NCBI GenBank assembly: GCA_030594665.1
Contig: JAUVET010000138.1
Span: forward strand, 1 to 5,193
Length of the DNA: 5,193 bases
Reading direction: 5' to 3'
From: Methanosarcinaceae archaeon
GTDB lineage: Archaea > Halobacteriota > Methanosarcinia > Methanosarcinales > Methanosarcinaceae
Of the stretch, positions 5,149 through 5,193 are shown piece by piece. The position numbers and the translations under genes were made by a program. The notes beneath the pieces are model-generated. The model saw nothing but the letters and a program-made list of their open reading frames with translations. It was not told where the DNA came from and searched no databases. The stretch's first letter is position 1, and each line of letters begins with the position of its first letter.

Positions 5149-5193
5149 ATGGCAAGTATTGATGTCCAACAGTTGTCCAATGAATTTACAAGC
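5149..5193 (+). CDS. Possible 5' end of a gene cut by the window edge
   Basis: An ATG at 5149 opens a frame of 15 codons (MASIDVQQLSNEFTS) that runs off the window. GGAG at 5133-5136 lies 12 bases upstream, slightly far but usable. In-frame stop TAG at 5122-5124 and the absence of other start codons make 5149 the only possible start in this frame. The overlapping frame from ATG 5138 is also open, but its ribosome site would be too close. The peptide is too short to assign a family. Confidence 0.4.
   Translation, partial: MASIDVQQLSNEFTS

Overview
The window looks like chromosomal DNA of a methanogenic archaeon, most likely a member of the Methanosarcinaceae (Methanococcoides/Methanolobus-like). 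Four things point there: a tRNA-Ser gene with no encoded CCA end, AT-rich spacers with TATA boxes about 25 bp upstream of likely start sites, ribosome sites of the GGAGGTGAT type, and a long archaeal FKBP-type prolyl isomerase with an extra C-terminal domain. The genus is inferred by resemblance, not demonstrated.

Layout. Positions 111-797 (minus strand) encode a secreted lipoprotein: signal peptide with a lipobox Cys, a long Thr/Pro/Glu linker, then a PsbP-like domain. The spacer 798-1451 has no intact gene, but on the minus strand it holds the eroded remains of a two-gene MNT/HEPN (MntA/HepT-type) toxin-antitoxin module. The nucleotidyltransferase piece is at 1089-1235 and the HEPN piece at 895-1108; internal deletions have removed the middle of the module. 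Next, on the plus strand, come lysA (1452-2732, diaminopimelate decarboxylase), an FKBP/SlyD-like peptidyl-prolyl isomerase (2878-3609) that ends in a hairpin terminator-like structure, a tRNA-Ser(UGA) gene (3696-3781) with an oligo-T tail, and a class II Fic protein with a C-terminal winged helix (3961-5031). A triplicated 11-bp repeat follows the Fic stop codon, and another gene may begin at 5149 and run off the edge.

How the genes relate. lysA, the isomerase and the tRNA are housekeeping genes that share a strand but do not form an obvious functional operon. The tRNA and the Fic gene appear to have promoters of their own. The accessory part is formed by the dead MNT/HEPN module on one side and the apparently intact Fic gene on the other. 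Both families are known for AMP transfer to target proteins, so the housekeeping block lies between a dead and a live candidate AMPylation module. I found no convincing evidence of a wholly new system. The most noteworthy item is the MNT/HEPN relic, whose GSx10DxD motif reads GSx10ExE.
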